This document shows, in pieces, positions 62,467 through 64,000 of a stretch of 64,000 bases of DNA. The notes beneath the pieces were generated by a model, which saw only the letters and a list, made by a program, of their open reading frames with translations, was not told the DNA's origin and did not search any database. The translations under genes and the position numbers were made by a program. Position 1 is the first letter of the stretch. Each line of letters starts with the position of its first letter. This DNA is from Topomyia yanbarensis (taxonomy: Eukaryota > Arthropoda > Insecta > Diptera > Culicidae), in assembly GCF_030247195.1 (NCBI RefSeq), contig NC_080671.1, positions 203,216,897 to 203,280,896 on the forward strand. The letters are read 5' to 3'.

Positions 62467-62482
62467 GGCCCTTTTCAGGGCC
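62467..62482 (+). terminator. Histone mRNA 3' stem-loop (H2B)
   Basis: GGCCCTTTTCAGGGCC, identical to the one after H4, 25 bp after the H2B stop. It is followed by ATCAATTTATCGACAAAGAA, whose CAAAGAA is a histone downstream-element word. Intact. Confidence 0.93.
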
Positions 62483-62687
62483 ATCAATTTATCGACAAAG
62501 AATCGAATTGAAGTTTTGTTATTACAACCATCAGAAAGTGGCTTGCCAAGAGCGTTGGATGGTAAGTGAGCCACTTGTGACCAATATCGTCGCTTTCATG
62601 TAGAATGGCACAACATAAAAAAGTTTTTTTGTGTGATTTGTAGACAGGTTAGTGTAATGATTCAATTTACAAAAATCGAACGTTTTC

Positions 62688-62820
62688 TAACGTTTCGATA
62701 TAGGTGCTCTGTTTCAAAATTTTCGTCCAGAATGTTGCCTGTTTTTCTAAATGTGAAAATCTGCTGTTGTACTGAATGAAAACCTTCGATTTTTGCGCTG
62801 ATTGGAAATAGTTGTGATTA
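62688..62820 (+). repeat. Histone-spacer repeat, copy 2
   Basis: TCTAACGTTTCGATATAGG ... CTGTTTCAAAATTTTCGTCC ... GTGAAAATCTGCTGTTGTAC ... CTTCGATTTTTGCGCTGATT pairs with the blocks in 61185-61320 in the same order and orientation, at moderate identity. Confidence 0.65.
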
Positions 62821-62886
62821 GTTGTGTAGAATGTACAATTACTGAAAATAACAGATTTTGTGAAAGCAGTGGTTGGTCCGTACAAT

Positions 62887-62937
62887 TCGATTCCAAGCGA
62901 GCCAGACTAGTTTTCGTTGGAAGGTCCACCTCTGACA
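62887..62937 (+). pseudogene. H2A: Possible histone H2A fragment
   Basis: TTCGATTCCAAGCGAGCCAG onwards translates as SKRARLVFVGR. It resembles the H2A N-terminal block S-x-S-N-R-A-G-L-Q-F-P-V-G-R with one codon lost, and the nucleotides continue to match briefly (GTTGGAAGG-TCCACC). It is only ~50 bp long, so the call depends on its location between other histone relics. Confidence 0.45.
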
Positions 62938-63216
62938 ATAGAAGTAAACTATTTTATTTTGAATTCCACTACAACTGCCTTGAAAACAGCACAGCTAAAA
63001 AACTTTTGGGAAAAATCGCGCAAACCTAAATTTTCCACTTCAATAAAAACTAGTGCCCCCGCCGCACAGCATCATCAAGATTGATAGTAATTCAAGCCGG
63101 AAGGAAAGGGAGGTTGTAAGGCAATGAAAAATTTCATTTATATCTTACTTTATAATTGGCTGGTCCTGAAAAGAACTTGTTGGTTTGTGGTTTATTTTGG
63201 GTCACAATTTAGGCCC

Positions 63217-63391
63217 GCTCGATTTCTGATAGCTGTGAATTTTTCGCAGTGCGACAGTTTCTGTTCGGTAGCGATGAGGCTTCCTAACGCCAACCGTGAC
63301 TGGGGCATTTTTACACGGCCTTCGTTGCCAACTGCTTGCGAGGAGGCTTTCCTCCGCTGGACTTACGAGCGGTCTGTTAGGTACGGGCCAT
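63217..63391 (-). pseudogene. H3: Histone H3 pseudogene (5' part)
   Basis: On the minus strand from ATG at 63391: MART, a stop (the codon for K4), [21 protein letters not shown], a stop where R26 belongs, KCP, then a deletion and disturbed part. It is recognisable again as [18 protein letters not shown], which corresponds to YRPGTVALREIRRYQKST of H3. Alignment is lost after that (63217). About 58 of 136 codons remain; the histone-fold C-terminal half is absent. Opposite orientation to H4 and H2B. Confidence 0.92.
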
Positions 63392-64000
63392 GTAGCGAAA
63401 AATGCTGATCTGCTACTTCTTTGATGCTGGTAGTAGGACGACGGTCAAACGCTCGTTTTCGTGCCTTCATTCATAAAAGTTCAACAATATTTTCAAAGAA
63501 TGTTGCAAATTGTCAACTTGATAATTCCAAAAATACTCCAAATAAACTATGAATGTGCAAAAGACATAGAAATTGGTTATTCCAGAGCAGAATTTACCGG
63601 TCTAAAGTGTATTCTACTTCACTCCGGTTATGTCTCTGACATTACCCACCCATCTTTTTTTAACAAATTTTCCTCCTTAGGGTGAAGTATAGTGCCCTTA
63701 AAGAGTTTTTTCGGTATGGTTTTTTATTTGATATTTGGCATTTTTTCAATGTTTGGAAAAGATGCAGGTGCAGATGCAAATTAAAAATACCGGATTTTAA
63801 TGGATTTATAACCGTTGTTTGGATTGTTCTAGTCTAATTTTAAGGGGATTCAGTTTATAGAGTAGCAGGTAGTAGCAGCAAAACTTATTATATTTTTATT
63901 CAGCAATATAGCCCTAATGACACATATTCAATTCGTAGGGGACCTAAAGGAATACTTAGAGAAAATTCGAATAAAGTTTTTTGCATAACAGTAAATAGAA
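63392..64000. other. No gene seen
   Basis: About 90 bp upstream of the H3 ATG (minus sense) would be its leader and promoter, but no TATA box stands out. Beyond 63480 the DNA is A+T-rich with short frames only. Confidence 0.45.

Noticed and set aside
62016..62603. 195-codon plus-strand frame across the H2B region as a gene
   Set aside because: It is in a different frame from the H2B relic and runs through its promoter, the broken coding part and the stem-loop. It is an accidental open frame.

Overview
This window looks like repeat-dense nuclear DNA from a mosquito, probably a culicine of the Aedes type. That is an inference from content, not a database result. The DNA is A+T-rich, with one real host gene (two exons), a relic of a histone gene cluster, and many transposon families typical of large culicine genomes: a tRNA-derived Feilai-like SINE, R1-like and CR1/Jockey-like non-LTR retrotransposons, Tc1/mariner, hAT, PIF/Harbinger-like and TTAA-type elements, and foldback MITEs. 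There is no bacterial operon structure and no CRISPR array, and I recognised no functional tRNA or rRNA gene.

Host gene. Two minus-strand exons (9711-11472 and 9487-9571) separated by a 139-bp intron encode a Wnt protein. The large exon carries about 550 residues of low-complexity N-terminal extension with a furin-like RFRR site and then enters the Wnt domain. The small exon carries the invariant [13 protein letters not shown] block. The long extension points to Wnt5. The large exon opens at a clear splice acceptor, so an upstream exon must lie to the right. None is recognisable, so the remaining 52 kb may be a giant intron.

Layout. 1-9.4 kb: a hAT element with a perfect 8-bp target duplication, a degenerate ~135-bp tandem repeat split by a TTAA MITE, a 155-bp-arm foldback, a Tc1-type MITE and a SINE. 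9.5-11.5 kb: Wnt exons. 13-39.5 kb: three large copies (C reversed, A and B forward) of one PIF/Harbinger-like element with TTA/TAA target duplications. Copy A holds a 5'-truncated R1-like retrotransposon. Between the copies are a broken non-LTR ORF1, a dead mariner and many MITEs. 39.5-50 kb: non-LTR debris, a second foldback copy with inverted loop, a 1.75-kb long-TIR element with a nested TTAA element, a perfect hairpin and a dead Tc1/mariner transposase. 50.6-60.9 kb: a 410-bp (TA)n tract with a foldback element, then a CR1/Jockey-like retrotransposon split by two insertions, one flanked by a second (TA)n tract. 61-63.4 kb: relics of histones H4, H2B, H2A (weak) and H3, with two intact histone 3' stem-loops.

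Nearly everything outside the Wnt exons is broken. Apart from the Wnt exons I see no reading frame that looks functional. The value of the window lies in its nested insertions, which give relative ages, and in the histone graveyard.
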